Positions 41,374-51,237 are shown, numbered from the stretch's first letter. The stretch is DNA of 64,000 bases from an uncultured Erythrobacter sp. (GCA_947488155.1 CANKYK010000002.1:1246001-1310000); one strand, 5' to 3'. The notes: generated by a model not told the origin, from the letters alone. Numbers and translations: made by a program.

Positions 41374-42296
41374 TTCGACCACTCCGGATATTTCTCCGCC
41401 CAGCCCGCGGCCTCTTTCTCCATATGCGCCTCGCATGATCCGCGCGCGAGGTCGCGGACACGGGCCATATAGCTGGCGCGTTCCTGCACGCTGATCACAC
41501 CGCGTGCTTGCAACAGGTTGAAGATATGGCTTGCCTCAACCGCTTGTTCATAGGCAGCGATCGGCACTTGGGCTGCGAGCGCATTTTGGCATTCGGCCTC
41601 AGCCTTGTTGAACAAGTCAAAGAGTGCGTCTGTGTCGGCGACCTCAAAATTCCATTTCGACATCTGCTTCTCATTTTCGAGAAACACATCGCCGTATGAA
41701 ACACCGTTCTGGTTGAACGCGAGATCATAAACGCTGTCGACGCCCTGGATATACATGGCGAGGCGTTCGAGCCCGTAAGTGAGTTCACCCGCCACGGGCT
41801 TGCAGTCGAAGCCGCCCATTTGCTGGAAATAGGTAAATTGGGTGACCTCCATCCCGTCACACCACACTTCCCAGCCCAAACCCCACGCCCCAAGCGTGGG
41901 CGATTCCCAATCATCCTCAACGAAGCGGATGTCATGCTTCAACGGATCGATCCCGATCTGACGCAGACTTTCAAGATAGAGTTCTTGAATGTCACTCGGC
42001 GAAGGCTTCAGGATGACCTGATATTGATAGTAATGCTGCAGGCGGTTGGGATTCTCGCCATAGCGGCCATCGGTTGGGCGGCGACACGGCTGAACAAAGG
42101 CCGCGTTCCATGGCTCTGGCCCAAGAGCGCGCAAAGTTGTTGCGGTGTGAAACGTGCCAGCGCCCATCCGCATATCGTAAGGCTGCAGGATAACGCAGCC
42201 ATTGGCGCTCCAAAAATCATGCAGCGTCAGAATCATGTCTTGAAACGAGCGCGTGGGATCTCTTTGGGGATCGCGCTTAGGAAGCTGGGTAGTCAT
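41370..42296 (-). CDS. glyQ: Glycyl-tRNA synthetase alpha subunit
   Basis: [78 protein letters not shown]. Confidence 0.98.
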   Translation of the reverse strand: MTTQLPKRDPQRDPTRSFQDMILTLHDFWSANGCVILQPYDMRMGAGTFHTATTLRALGPEPWNAAFVQPCRRPTDGRYGENPNRLQHYYQYQVILKPSPSDIQELYLESLRQIGIDPLKHDIRFVEDDWESPTLGAWGLGWEVWCDGMEVTQFTYFQQMGGFDCKPVAGELTYGLERLAMYIQGVDSVYDLAFNQNGVSYGDVFLENEKQMSKWNFEVADTDALFDLFNKAEAECQNALAAQVPIAAYEQAVEASHIFNLLQARGVISVQERASYMARVRDLARGSCEAHMEKEAAGWAEKYPEWSK

Positions 42297-42414
42297 GGCG
42301 GCAGGCTTTGGCGGATGCCCTAACCAGCGTCAATGCCGCAGCGCAGCACGGGAGCATAACTGCTCATCCAAAAGCGGGGTCTACGCCAAATAAAGTCAAC
42401 TATCCAAAACAAAA

Positions 42415-42483
42415 TGTCAAGTTATCTTGACATAGTCAGCAAATCACGACATATAGTCAAGCACGCCTGACATTTAGTCAGGC
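42415..42483. promoter_or_regulatory. Cluster of TGAC/GTCA palindromes (putative XRE operator array over a promoter)
   Basis: TGTCAA-GTTATC-TTGACA (42415-42432), TGACATAGTCA (42428-42438), GACATATAGTC (42448-42458), GCCTGAC-ATTTA-GTCAGGC (42465-42483). TTGACA (42427-42432) with CATATA 17 bp later forms a plausible promoter. Confidence 0.75.
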
Positions 42484-42503
42484 ACATATGATTAGGACAT
42501 GCC

Positions 42504-42878
42504 ATGTTATTATCGCGATCAAAAGGTGGTGCAGACGTGTTCTTCGTCTCTCATCTCACAGCTTCGGCCAGTGTTATTCTGCTTTGGATTGGAACTGCAA
42601 TTGCCTTACCAGACTTCGCCGCCGGTTTGGCCGCAGGCATGATCCTCGCCTCAACTGTCCTTATGTTCGCGAATCGAGCGAAAGACGAATACACGCTCGC
42701 GACCTGGCACGCAGGAACATCGGCGGGTTTCGCGGTGATCGTTGCTTTTCTAGTCGCGGACGCTCTTGCCAGAGGGTTCAATCCGACTGGCGTGTTGGGC
42801 CTGCGGACAGCAGCACTCACCGCAGTGTCAGCATATCTGATCGCGGTTCTAGTCAAGCGCTGGAAGGAACGCGGATGA
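42504..42878 (+). CDS. Small integral membrane protein
   Basis: MLLSRSKGGADVFFVSHLTASASVILLWIGTAIALPDFAAGLAAGMILAST...; several TM helices; overlaps the XRE start by 4 nt. Confidence 0.7.
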   Translation: MLLSRSKGGADVFFVSHLTASASVILLWIGTAIALPDFAAGLAAGMILASTVLMFANRAKDEYTLATWHAGTSAGFAVIVAFLVADALARGFNPTGVLGLRTAALTAVSAYLIAVLVKRWKERG

Positions 42879-43069
42879 ACAATAGGCTGAAAGTGTTGCG
42901 CGCGGAGCGAGATTGGAGCCAGGCTGAACTGGCGCTTCATCTCGACGTGTCGCGCCAAGCAGTCAACGCCATCGAGACCGGCAAGCACGATCCTTCACTC
43001 CCGCTCGCATTCCGGATCGCGCGCCTATTTGAAATGCAAATCGAGGAGATTTTCGATGACCAAAAATGA
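42875..43069 (+). CDS. XRE-family HTH regulator (64 aa)
   Basis: MNNRLKVLRAERDWSQAELALHLDVSRQAVNAIETGKHDPSLPLAFRIARLFEMQIEEIFDDQK. Confidence 0.93.
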   Translation: MNNRLKVLRAERDWSQAELALHLDVSRQAVNAIETGKHDPSLPLAFRIARLFEMQIEEIFDDQK

Positions 43070-43484
43070 ACGAGAAACCTCGGTTCCCATGTCACCCAAA
43101 ATTCGCAAGGCACGCAATCTTCTCTGGATTGCCTTGGCCGTGGGATTTGTGCTCGGCATATATTTTGGAGCGATGGGCGATGGCAGCATGGACATACTAT
43201 TCTCCAACAACCCAGTCTCATCCGCGGTAGCTGGTATTGGGATCGTTGTATGGCTGATTGTAGTGCCTTGGATAAGCTGGCTTTGGTGGCAGGCCGTCGA
43301 TGAGCATGAAGCCGGTGCCTACCGCGAAGGCGCAATGGTTGCCGTGCATCTGTACATTTTCATGGTGCCAACATGGTGGCTGGCCGCTCGGGCTGGCTGG
43401 GTGCCAGAGCAGCAACCGATGATCGTTTTCCTGATCGTCTGCGTCGTTTGGACCGCCGTGTGGTTCTATCGCAAATATGCCTGA
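43056..43484 (+). CDS. Multi-TM membrane protein
   Basis: MTKNERETSVPMSPKIRKARNLLWIALAVGFVLGIYFGAMG...; translationally overlaps the XRE gene. Confidence 0.7.
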   Translation: MTKNERETSVPMSPKIRKARNLLWIALAVGFVLGIYFGAMGDGSMDILFSNNPVSSAVAGIGIVVWLIVVPWISWLWWQAVDEHEAGAYREGAMVAVHLYIFMVPTWWLAARAGWVPEQQPMIVFLIVCVVWTAVWFYRKYA

Positions 43485-43577
43485 AGCAGGCACGACAGTC
43501 GCGCCGCACGATCAAATTCTTCATGGGCAAAATTGCCCATTCCCTTCCAATCAACTTTCTCTATCTAGGAACGTAAT

Positions 43578-44528
43578 ATGAAAAGCTTCTCCCGCACAGT
43601 CACGGCTGCCCTCGCCCCTATTACTCTGTTCGCTGGAACGACCGCTTGCGCTCAAACGCAAACTCTACCCTCTCCCGTTCCGGACACCAAAGTGCCCGCA
43701 TCAGAACTGGAAATCACTGACGACACCGGCTCTGGCCCAGCGCTATGGTCGGTCTCTGATGAGGACACCACGATCTATCTGTTCGGTACCGTCCATGCCC
43801 TGCCGAAAGAGCTGGAATGGTATGATGGCGTTATTTCAAAAGCACTGACATCGTCCGACACAATCGTCACCGAAATCGACATGGGCCCAAACACCGAGGC
43901 CGCGATCCAGCAATTGGTCGTTTCCAAAGCACTCCTACCCGCTGGCACCACATTGCGGTCGCTACTGAGTGAAGAGCAAACCACTGTTTACGAAGCCTCT
44001 CTGGCAAAACTTGGCGCACCTGCTGCTGCCTTCGATCAAGTTGAGCCATGGTTTGCGGGCATCACGCTCGCGACATTGCCGCTCATCCAGCAGGGCTATT
44101 CACCCGATGCAGGCGTTGAAAACGTGCTGCTTGAAAAGGCTGGCGACAAGAAGACCGAAGCGCTTGAAACAATAGAATTCCAGTTCGGTATTTTCGATGG
44201 ACTGCCGCAGGCTTCCCAAATCGAATTCTTGATGGAGGCTGCTGAGGGTGTCGACGAGGTCAAACCGTTCCTCGACAAAATGGTCGCTGAATGGGTTGCC
44301 GGGGACGCCGACGGATTGGCCGAGCTGATGAACGAAGGCCTGAGCGATCCAGAATTGGCTGAGCAATTGCTTTACGCTCGCAACCGCAACTGGGCCGATT
44401 GGATTGAGAGTCGCATGGAAACCCCTGGCACTCTGTTCATCGCGGTGGGTGCAGGTCACCTTGCCGGTGAGAAAAGCGTTCAGGATTATCTCGAAGAACG
44501 CGGTATCATCTCCGCTCGCATCCAATAA
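43578..44528 (+). CDS. TraB/GumN family protein
   Basis: YLFGTVHALPKELEWYD...FIAVGAGHLAGEKSVQDYLEERG; two GxxH motifs (GTVH, GAGH); signal peptide. Confidence 0.9.
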   Translation: MKSFSRTVTAALAPITLFAGTTACAQTQTLPSPVPDTKVPASELEITDDTGSGPALWSVSDEDTTIYLFGTVHALPKELEWYDGVISKALTSSDTIVTEIDMGPNTEAAIQQLVVSKALLPAGTTLRSLLSEEQTTVYEASLAKLGAPAAAFDQVEPWFAGITLATLPLIQQGYSPDAGVENVLLEKAGDKKTEALETIEFQFGIFDGLPQASQIEFLMEAAEGVDEVKPFLDKMVAEWVAGDADGLAELMNEGLSDPELAEQLLYARNRNWADWIESRMETPGTLFIAVGAGHLAGEKSVQDYLEERGIISARIQ

Positions 44529-45421
44529 TGTACCGTTTGGTGAGCGTCCGCATTGCTGCACCATTGGCAGCTTTGCTGGCGCTCGCCGGATGCGGCTCTG
44601 ACCCAGTCGCTCCTGCTTTTGACGAAGCATCTCCACCACTGTTCGAAATCACCAACGCAGAGGGTGAAACTGAGGGCTGGATGCTCGGCACGATCCATGC
44701 CCTTCCCGATGGCACGAATTGGCGCACACCGGAGATCAGGGCGGCTATTGATGCTGCTGACTTGGTCGTTGTGGAGGTCGCCAATCTGGAAGACAACGAA
44801 ACAATTGCCGCAGTCTTTGCCCAGCTAGCCTACACGCCGGGCCTACCGGACCTCGCGATGCGGGTCAGCGAAGACAAGCGCCCTGCCCTATTCGACCTCA
44901 TATCGAAGTCGAACTTCTCTGCGGCGCAATTCGGATCAACCGAGACATGGGCCGCCGCGCTGCAATTGGCTCAGGTCGGCGCTCAGGGTGACCCTGCGAA
45001 CGGCGTTGACCGCGCGGTGGTACGCGATTTTGAGGGTCGCACGGTTCGAGAGTTCGAAGGCGCAATCGCGCAGCTACGCATCTTTGACAGCCTGCCGGAA
45101 CAGGACCAACGCGACCTGCTTTCGGGCATCATTACAGAAGCAAAGCAGCTTCAGGCCGATCCGGCGCGCCTGCGCAATGCTTGGCTAACCGGCGACACAG
45201 CGACTTTGATCGACGCGACCGAAACGGGCATCATGGCCGACCCGGAACTGCGCGAAGCTTTGCTGGTCGGGCGCAATCGGGATTGGACGAAACAGCTAGA
45301 GACGATGCTGGCAGGCGATGACCGGCCACTCGTCGCCGTCGGTGCCGCTCACTTGGTCGGGCCAGATGGCTTGCCAGCCATGCTGAAGGCAAGCGGCTAC
45401 ACAATAACGCCGCTGCATTAG
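44528..45421 (+). CDS. TraB/GumN family lipoprotein (tandem paralogue)
   Basis: Lipobox LLALAGCGS; GWMLGTIHALPDGTNWRTPEI...LVAVGAAHLVGPDGLPAMLKASGY (GTIH, GAAH); overlaps the previous CDS by 1 nt. Confidence 0.9.
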   Translation: MYRLVSVRIAAPLAALLALAGCGSDPVAPAFDEASPPLFEITNAEGETEGWMLGTIHALPDGTNWRTPEIRAAIDAADLVVVEVANLEDNETIAAVFAQLAYTPGLPDLAMRVSEDKRPALFDLISKSNFSAAQFGSTETWAAALQLAQVGAQGDPANGVDRAVVRDFEGRTVREFEGAIAQLRIFDSLPEQDQRDLLSGIITEAKQLQADPARLRNAWLTGDTATLIDATETGIMADPELREALLVGRNRDWTKQLETMLAGDDRPLVAVGAAHLVGPDGLPAMLKASGYTITPLH

Positions 45422-45582
45422 CTCTCACCGCCCTGGTCAGAGGCGTCACAGCCCCTGCCAAAACGCTTGCCAAGCGAGCACGCACGCCCTAAGGCGCGCC
45501 CTCTTCACCCGTCATGGTCATCCCTGGAGGCGTGGCGCGCGAAGATTTTGAAACTTTATCCGCATTTGAAAGGTAGACGATT

Positions 45583-46257
45583 ATGAGCGACGCTCTGACA
45601 CTGCCGGCCGAGGCACGCGAACGGGCAGGCAAGGGAGCCTCCCGTGCACTACGCCGCGAAGGCCGCATCCCCGCCGTTATTTACGGCGGCAAAGAAGAAC
45701 CAACCACGATCCACATCGAAGAAAAAGAACTGGTCCGTCAGATGATGACTGGCCAATTCATGAACTCGATCGTGAACATCGATGTTAATGGTAAGAGTGT
45801 CCGCACCCTGCCGAAGGACGTAGCCCTGCATCCGGTCAGTGACCGTCCGACGCATGTCGACTTCCTACGCCTTTCCAAGGATGCAAAGATCGAAGTCGCC
45901 ATTCCGGTTATCTTCACCAATGAAGAAGAATCGCCTGGCCTTAAGAAAGGCGGCGTTCTTAACGTGGTCCGTCACGAGCTCGACCTGGTTTGCGAATCTG
46001 ACAAGATTCCAAGCGAGATTGAAATCGATGTGACCGGCAAAGAAGTCGGCGATTCGATCCACATCAGCGAAGTGCAACTGCCAGCTGGTAGCGAAAGCGC
46101 GATCACCGATCGTGACTACACCATCGCGACGCTCGTCGCTCCATCAGCTCTCAAGAAATCAGAGAGCGCCGAAGATGAAGAGGTCGAGGGCGAAGAAGGT
46201 GAAGCAACCGAAGGCGGCGAAGAAGCAGCTGAAGGTGGCGAGGACAGCGGCGAGTAA
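45583..46257 (+). CDS. rplY: 50S ribosomal protein L25/general stress protein Ctc
   Basis: [44 protein letters not shown]...; acidic C-terminal tail. Confidence 0.96.
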   Translation: MSDALTLPAEARERAGKGASRALRREGRIPAVIYGGKEEPTTIHIEEKELVRQMMTGQFMNSIVNIDVNGKSVRTLPKDVALHPVSDRPTHVDFLRLSKDAKIEVAIPVIFTNEEESPGLKKGGVLNVVRHELDLVCESDKIPSEIEIDVTGKEVGDSIHISEVQLPAGSESAITDRDYTIATLVAPSALKKSESAEDEEVEGEEGEATEGGEEAAEGGEDSGE

Positions 46258-46292
46258 GTCGCGCCAGTCCTTTACAGACCCAATCACCAAGG

Positions 46293-46322
46293 CGGCGGGC
46301 TGGGAAACCAGTCCGCCGTTTT
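46293..46322 (+). terminator. Rho-independent terminator after rplY
   Basis: CGGCGGGCTGG-GAAA-CCAGTCCGCCG-TTTT (11-bp stem, one G-U). Confidence 0.85.
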
Positions 46323-46509
46323 GATTCGCGGCGGAAGGATCGGCTTGGTCGCGGAGCTCGGTTGCGTAAGCGACCGCAAGGGCGCACGCCCGCCCGCAGC
46401 AACGCGACCTTCAGGTTGCATGAGCGAGGAAATCGCACATCGGATGATGTGCGGAAAACTAAAACTCCTCGCCGCTTGAGGGGCAGGCGAAGCCTGCTAA
46501 AGGAAAACG

Positions 46510-47076
46510 ATGCAGCTTTGGGTTGGCCTTGGAAATCCCGGACCGAAATACACCATGCACCGGCACAATGTCGGCTTCATGGCATGCGATGTGCTGGCCG
46601 AAATGCACAGCTTTGGACCGGTCCAAAAGAAGTTTCAGGGCTGGATTCAAGAAGGGCGGATCGGTGCCCAGCGTATTCTGCTGCTCAAACCGGCAACCTT
46701 CATGAATGAAAGCGGCCGGAGTGTTGGCGAGGTGATGCGGTTCTACAAGCTGGACCTCGACGCTCTCACGGTCTTTCATGATGAACTCGACCTCGCGCCC
46801 TTCAAGGTTAAGGTGAAACAAGGCGGCGGTACCGCCGGGCACAATGGCCTGCGCTCTATCGACAAACATCTGGGTGCAGATTTCCGCCGCGTGCGCCTCG
46901 GCATTGGTCATCCGGGCCACAAAGATCGTGTCTCAGGCTATGTGCTTGGGAACTACGCCAAGGTTGAGCAAGACGACCTCGTCACGATGCTGGGTGCTGT
47001 CGGAGGCGAGGCAGAATGGCTCGCCAACGGCGATGAACCGCGCTTCATGAGCGAGATTGCGATGCGCCAGCAATGA
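46510..47076 (+). CDS. pth: Peptidyl-tRNA hydrolase
   Basis: MQLWVGLGNPGPKYTMHRHNVGFMACDVLAE...KPATFMNESGRSV...HDELDLAPFKVKVKQGGGTAGHNGLRSI. Confidence 0.97.
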   Translation: MQLWVGLGNPGPKYTMHRHNVGFMACDVLAEMHSFGPVQKKFQGWIQEGRIGAQRILLLKPATFMNESGRSVGEVMRFYKLDLDALTVFHDELDLAPFKVKVKQGGGTAGHNGLRSIDKHLGADFRRVRLGIGHPGHKDRVSGYVLGNYAKVEQDDLVTMLGAVGGEAEWLANGDEPRFMSEIAMRQQ

Positions 47077-47723
47077 GCAATCCTTATGAAGAGATGCGAA
47101 AGATGTCAGTCGCTGACATTTGCAAATCTCTCGGCGCTCAAGCTTCCTTGTTTGTCGCAATCGGCTTGCTGCTATGGTGGATATCTGATCGCCCTCTCAC
47201 CGGATTTGTGACAGTCGACTTTCGGCAAATCGCCTTAGGGATTGGCCTCGGCCTCGCAATGATCGCCGTCGCAGCGGTCATCTTTCATGGCTTCCCTCAA
47301 CTTGCTGAGAAGCTCACACGGCTTCAATCAAAGAACTTCGCGTTCCTCGAAAAGCGGCTTTCATTGCCAGTGATCATCTTCTTTTCGATTTGCGCAGGCG
47401 TGGGTGAAGAGGCGTTGTTTCGCGGTGGTTTGCAAACTCTGATGAGCGATTATGTGTCGCTGCCTCTGGCTATCATCTTTGCTAGCCTGATCTTTGCGCT
47501 CATCCACTTTGCCAAACCGCTGATCGCGGTCATTATTTTCGCGATTGGAGCCTCGTTCGGCCTTTTCTACATCTGGAGCGGCAGTTTGCTCGCCGTGATG
47601 ATCGGCCACGCTCTTTACGACGTTTACGCCATCTGGTTCCTGCAGAAAGAAATGCACCGCTTGCAATTGTTTGAGTCGCCACAACACACGGGATCGGCTG
47701 ACCAAGAGCCTGCTACGGGTTAG
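47073..47723 (+). CDS. CPBP-family intramembrane metalloprotease
   Basis: FSICAGVGEEALFRGGLQTLM...FALIHFAKPL...GHALYDVYAIWFL. Confidence 0.88.
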   Translation: MSNPYEEMRKMSVADICKSLGAQASLFVAIGLLLWWISDRPLTGFVTVDFRQIALGIGLGLAMIAVAAVIFHGFPQLAEKLTRLQSKNFAFLEKRLSLPVIIFFSICAGVGEEALFRGGLQTLMSDYVSLPLAIIFASLIFALIHFAKPLIAVIIFAIGASFGLFYIWSGSLLAVMIGHALYDVYAIWFLQKEMHRLQLFESPQHTGSADQEPATG

Positions 47724-47814
47724 ATCACGCAGCACCCGTGTAAAGAGCAAAGTAAATTCACTCGGGAACCCTGTCGCGCCCACGCGTTGGTTCAATGAAA
47801 TTGGAGACCACATC

Positions 47815-48807
47815 ATGACCCAAGTTACTCGTCGCTCCCTGCTCGCAGGCGCCGCCGCAACCACCGCACTCACCGCGACGGCAAGCCTCGCTCAAGAAGA
47901 CGCCCTCACCGCAAAGTCTGATATGTCTGGCAAAAGCATGCTGATCACAGGTTGCTCGACCGGATTTGGCCGGTTGATGGCGGAGGATTTCGCTCGCCGA
48001 GGTGCCAAAGTGTTCGCCACTATGCGCAACCTTCCGCGCTCTGAAGCAGACGAGCTGCGACAACTCGCTAAGGCCGAAGAACTCGACCTGCACGTGATAG
48101 AAATTGACGTGACGGACGATGCGCAGGTCACAGCTGGCGTCGCCCAAGCAGAACGCATCGCTGGCGGCACGCTCGATGTGCTAGTCAACAATGCCGGGAT
48201 GTCATTCGGCGGCCCAATCGAAATTCAGGACATGGAAGCAACCCAGCTGATTTTCGACACCAATGTCTTTGGTCCGCACCGCATGGCGCGTGCAGTACTG
48301 CCCGCGATGCGCGCAAAGAAATCTGGCCTAATAGTCAATATCACATCTCAGCTCGGCCGTGTGATCGCCCCTAGCTTTGGCCAATATTCACCAACCAAGT
48401 TTGCGCTCGAAGCCATGAGCGAAGCTCTCGCTTACGAGCTGGTTCCGCACGGTATTGAGGTCAGTGTGATCCAACCGGGCGGTTATCCAACAATGATCTG
48501 GTCCAATTCCAACAAGAACAGCGTCGCACTTCTCGAACGCGCCGATGAGAAGCACACCTCTGGCTACCCGGCTCTGATCGAACCGCTGGGCAAGCGAACC
48601 GGCGGCGGTACGACTGACCCGATGGATGTGCCAAACGCCATTGCAGAAATTATCGCTATGCCCGCTGGCACGCGCCCGCTTCGCAAAGAAGTGCATCCGG
48701 GTGCCAAGCCACAAATCGCGATCAACAATGTCGCGGCAGAGGTTCAGGTCGGCTGGCTTGGCGCATCACCCTTTGGCCCATGGATCAAGGCGGTTCACAA
48801 CGTCTGA
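47815..48807 (+). CDS. SDR-family oxidoreductase with apparent Tat-type signal
   Basis: MTQVTRRSLLAGAAATTALTATASLAQ; SDR motifs MLITGCSTGFGR, NNAG, QYSPTKFAL (YxxxK). Start refined to 47815. Confidence 0.88.
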   Translation: MTQVTRRSLLAGAAATTALTATASLAQEDALTAKSDMSGKSMLITGCSTGFGRLMAEDFARRGAKVFATMRNLPRSEADELRQLAKAEELDLHVIEIDVTDDAQVTAGVAQAERIAGGTLDVLVNNAGMSFGGPIEIQDMEATQLIFDTNVFGPHRMARAVLPAMRAKKSGLIVNITSQLGRVIAPSFGQYSPTKFALEAMSEALAYELVPHGIEVSVIQPGGYPTMIWSNSNKNSVALLERADEKHTSGYPALIEPLGKRTGGGTTDPMDVPNAIAEIIAMPAGTRPLRKEVHPGAKPQIAINNVAAEVQVGWLGASPFGPWIKAVHNV

Positions 48808-48887
48808 TAGGCATGCTCGCTGGGCTGGCAATAGACGCGCCCGCCCGCTAAGGGAGCGCAAATTCCTTGACCTAAGCGAGAATTACA

Positions 48888-49988
48888 ATGGGTTTCCAAT
48901 GTGGGATCGTGGGCCTGCCGAATGTCGGCAAGTCGACCCTCTTCAACGCTCTTACTGAGACGCAAGCTGCGCAGGCGGCCAACTATCCGTTTTGCACTAT
49001 TGAGCCCAATGTAGGCCAAGTTGCTGTGCCGGATGATCGCTTGGATAAGATCGCGGCCGTCGCGAAGAGCGCCAAAGTGATTCCGACCCAGCTCGCCTTT
49101 GTCGACATCGCTGGTCTGGTGAAAGGCGCGAGCCAAGGCGAAGGTCTGGGCAACCAATTCCTCGGCAATATCCGCGAGGTTGATGCGATTGTGCATGTGC
49201 TGCGCTGTTTTGAGGACGACGATATTCAGCACGTCTCCAACAAGGTCGATCCGATTGCGGATGCCGAAGTGGTTGAGACCGAGCTGATGCTGGCCGATCT
49301 TGAGAGCCTGGAAAAGAGAGTTGAGAACGCAAAACGTCGCGCGACCAGCGGTGACAAGGATGCTAAGGCGCTCGCCAACGTTCTGGGCCAAGCGCTCGAT
49401 CTGCTGAAAGATGGCAAGCCCGCGCGCCTGACTGAGCCGAAGGATGACGAGGAAGCTGCACTGTTTGAGCAAGCACAACTGCTCACTGCAAAGCCTGTTC
49501 TGTACGTCTGCAATGTCGCGGAAGACGAAGCGTCCAGCGGTAATGATCTGTCCGCAGCAGTCTTTGCTAAGGCCGAGGCTGAAGGCGCGCAAGCGGTGGT
49601 CGTCTCCGCCGCAATCGAAGCGGAACTCGTCGCCATGCCGATGGAAGATCGCAGCGAATATCTCACCGAGCTGGGTCTGGAAGAAAGCGGCCTCGCCCGG
49701 GTTATCCGCGCTGGCTACACGCTGCTGGGCCTGCAAACCTTCTTCACCGCAGGGCCGAAAGAGTCGCGCGCCTGGACCTTCCCATCGGGTGCGAAAGCCC
49801 CGCAGGCCGCAGGCGAAATCCATACGGATTTTGAAAAGGGCTTCATCCGCGCTGAGACGATTGCCTACTCAGACTATATCGAGCTGAACGGTGAAGCGGG
49901 CGCAAAAGAAGCGGGAAAAATGCGTCAAGAAGGCAAGGATTACGACGTGCAGGACGGCGATATCATGCTGTTTAAGTTTAATGTTTAG
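48888..49988 (+). CDS. ychF: Redox-regulated ATPase YchF (Obg-like)
   Basis: MGFQCGIVGLPNVGKSTLFNALTETQAAQAANYPFCTIEPNVGQVAVPDDRLDKIA. Confidence 0.97.
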   Translation: MGFQCGIVGLPNVGKSTLFNALTETQAAQAANYPFCTIEPNVGQVAVPDDRLDKIAAVAKSAKVIPTQLAFVDIAGLVKGASQGEGLGNQFLGNIREVDAIVHVLRCFEDDDIQHVSNKVDPIADAEVVETELMLADLESLEKRVENAKRRATSGDKDAKALANVLGQALDLLKDGKPARLTEPKDDEEAALFEQAQLLTAKPVLYVCNVAEDEASSGNDLSAAVFAKAEAEGAQAVVVSAAIEAELVAMPMEDRSEYLTELGLEESGLARVIRAGYTLLGLQTFFTAGPKESRAWTFPSGAKAPQAAGEIHTDFEKGFIRAETIAYSDYIELNGEAGAKEAGKMRQEGKDYDVQDGDIMLFKFNV

Positions 49989-50009
49989 CCATCTGAAAAC
50001 TAACTCTAT

Positions 50010-51131
50010 CTAGCTTTCACACTCTCTTTCTTGCTGAGAAACTGCACTTTCCAAGCGATTTATCTCAGTCCACACGTCGTCATTCAACTTCGTTAAAGAG
50101 CGACCACTGCCCTCCTTGCCGACAGAAAAGCTCGTTAGTGGCTTCGCAAACAACTGCTCGAACGATTTCGAGACATCGACAATCCCTTTTTTGTTCTCAC
50201 AATGAAACGCTCTACCTCCGCCGAGACAATGACAATCGCTGGAAGTCCATGACCGAACTCCATAATATTCACTGGTCATGAAAACATTGTCGGAAATTCC
50301 TCCTTTGATAGACGAACCCGGCTGCAAGCTAGCAAGGATAACTGCTGCGATTTCTGTCTCTCCGCAGATGTCCCATTGTACAGGGTCATACGAGTCCAGC
50401 CACAGAATTGCTGGCTTATCACTCTTTGGCACCTCGATCAGCGATCCGCCGCCTTCAGTCTCACTGTAAGTAGAAACATAATGGAGAGTAGCTTCGGAAA
50501 AGCCTGCTTTTTGCAGACTAACTGCGATATCGAGACGCGTGCTTAAGGGTATCCCATCAGATAGAGTCACTTCGAAGTCAGTTGTGTGCCACTCGTTTAT
50601 GTAGTCGACTTCAATCAGATGATCTCCGGCATCAAAGTCATGAAGGAAAGAATGGGTGTCCCCACCTTCATAAACTAGCTTCCCGTTTATGAAGAGACGT
50701 GCCTTGGACCATCCTTGCCGTAGAGTTATCCTCTTGGTCACTGCCTGTTGCAAATGGAGCATTCCCACCCAGTATGCGGCGAAGTTCTCGGACTTTATGT
50801 TGTGAAGCTCACTCCACGAGTAATTTACCGCGATAGAGTCGACATGCCTTTCAATGGTCCGAGACGGCTTTTTGGTACGGTCAAAATAGAAGACTCGAAA
50901 GCCGTCCTCAAACACGGCACCCGATGGATTGATCTTGCCGCTCCAACTGCTACCTGGTGTATGCGGTGGGAAGACCGTTGCAGGAAGGGTTGTATGAGTT
51001 TGATCCCACTCATCCGCCTCTTCGTGAAGGGCGATGTCTCGCTGAACACCGTTTGGTTCGCCACCCAATAACTCCAGTGATCCTGCCACCCCGATTGCTA
51101 AAGCAGTAACAAGAAGCAGAAAGCGGTACAT
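50010..51131 (-). CDS. Hypothetical secreted protein with PA14-like region
   Basis: Signal peptide MYRFLLLVTALAIGVAGSLELLGG; AAYWVGMLHLQQAVTKRITLRQGWSKARLFINGKLVYEGG...FDAGDHLIEVDYINEWHTTDFEVTL resembles PA14-type carbohydrate-binding folds. Confidence 0.6.
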   Translation of the reverse strand: MYRFLLLVTALAIGVAGSLELLGGEPNGVQRDIALHEEADEWDQTHTTLPATVFPPHTPGSSWSGKINPSGAVFEDGFRVFYFDRTKKPSRTIERHVDSIAVNYSWSELHNIKSENFAAYWVGMLHLQQAVTKRITLRQGWSKARLFINGKLVYEGGDTHSFLHDFDAGDHLIEVDYINEWHTTDFEVTLSDGIPLSTRLDIAVSLQKAGFSEATLHYVSTYSETEGGGSLIEVPKSDKPAILWLDSYDPVQWDICGETEIAAVILASLQPGSSIKGGISDNVFMTSEYYGVRSWTSSDCHCLGGGRAFHCENKKGIVDVSKSFEQLFAKPLTSFSVGKEGSGRSLTKLNDDVWTEINRLESAVSQQERECES

Positions 51132-51237
51132 GGCCTCACTCGAATCGTCGAATGCACGCAATAGTCTTGGATTGCCTTCGCTTTAATTAACGCATCCGTT
51201 CAGAAGACGACAAAACAGTCTGAATAATATTGCCCCC

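Noticed and set aside
40231-41472. 413-aa plus-strand ORF
   Set aside because: Entirely antisense to glyS; no domain.
46323-46509. GC-rich repeat-like sequence between rplY and pth (GGTTGCGTAAGCGACC, GGTTGCATGAGCGA, GCAGGCGAAGCCTGC)
   Set aside because: Short imperfect repeats without a clear unit; insufficient to call an element.
48795-49823. 342-aa minus-strand ORF
   Set aside because: Antisense to ychF; no recognisable domain.
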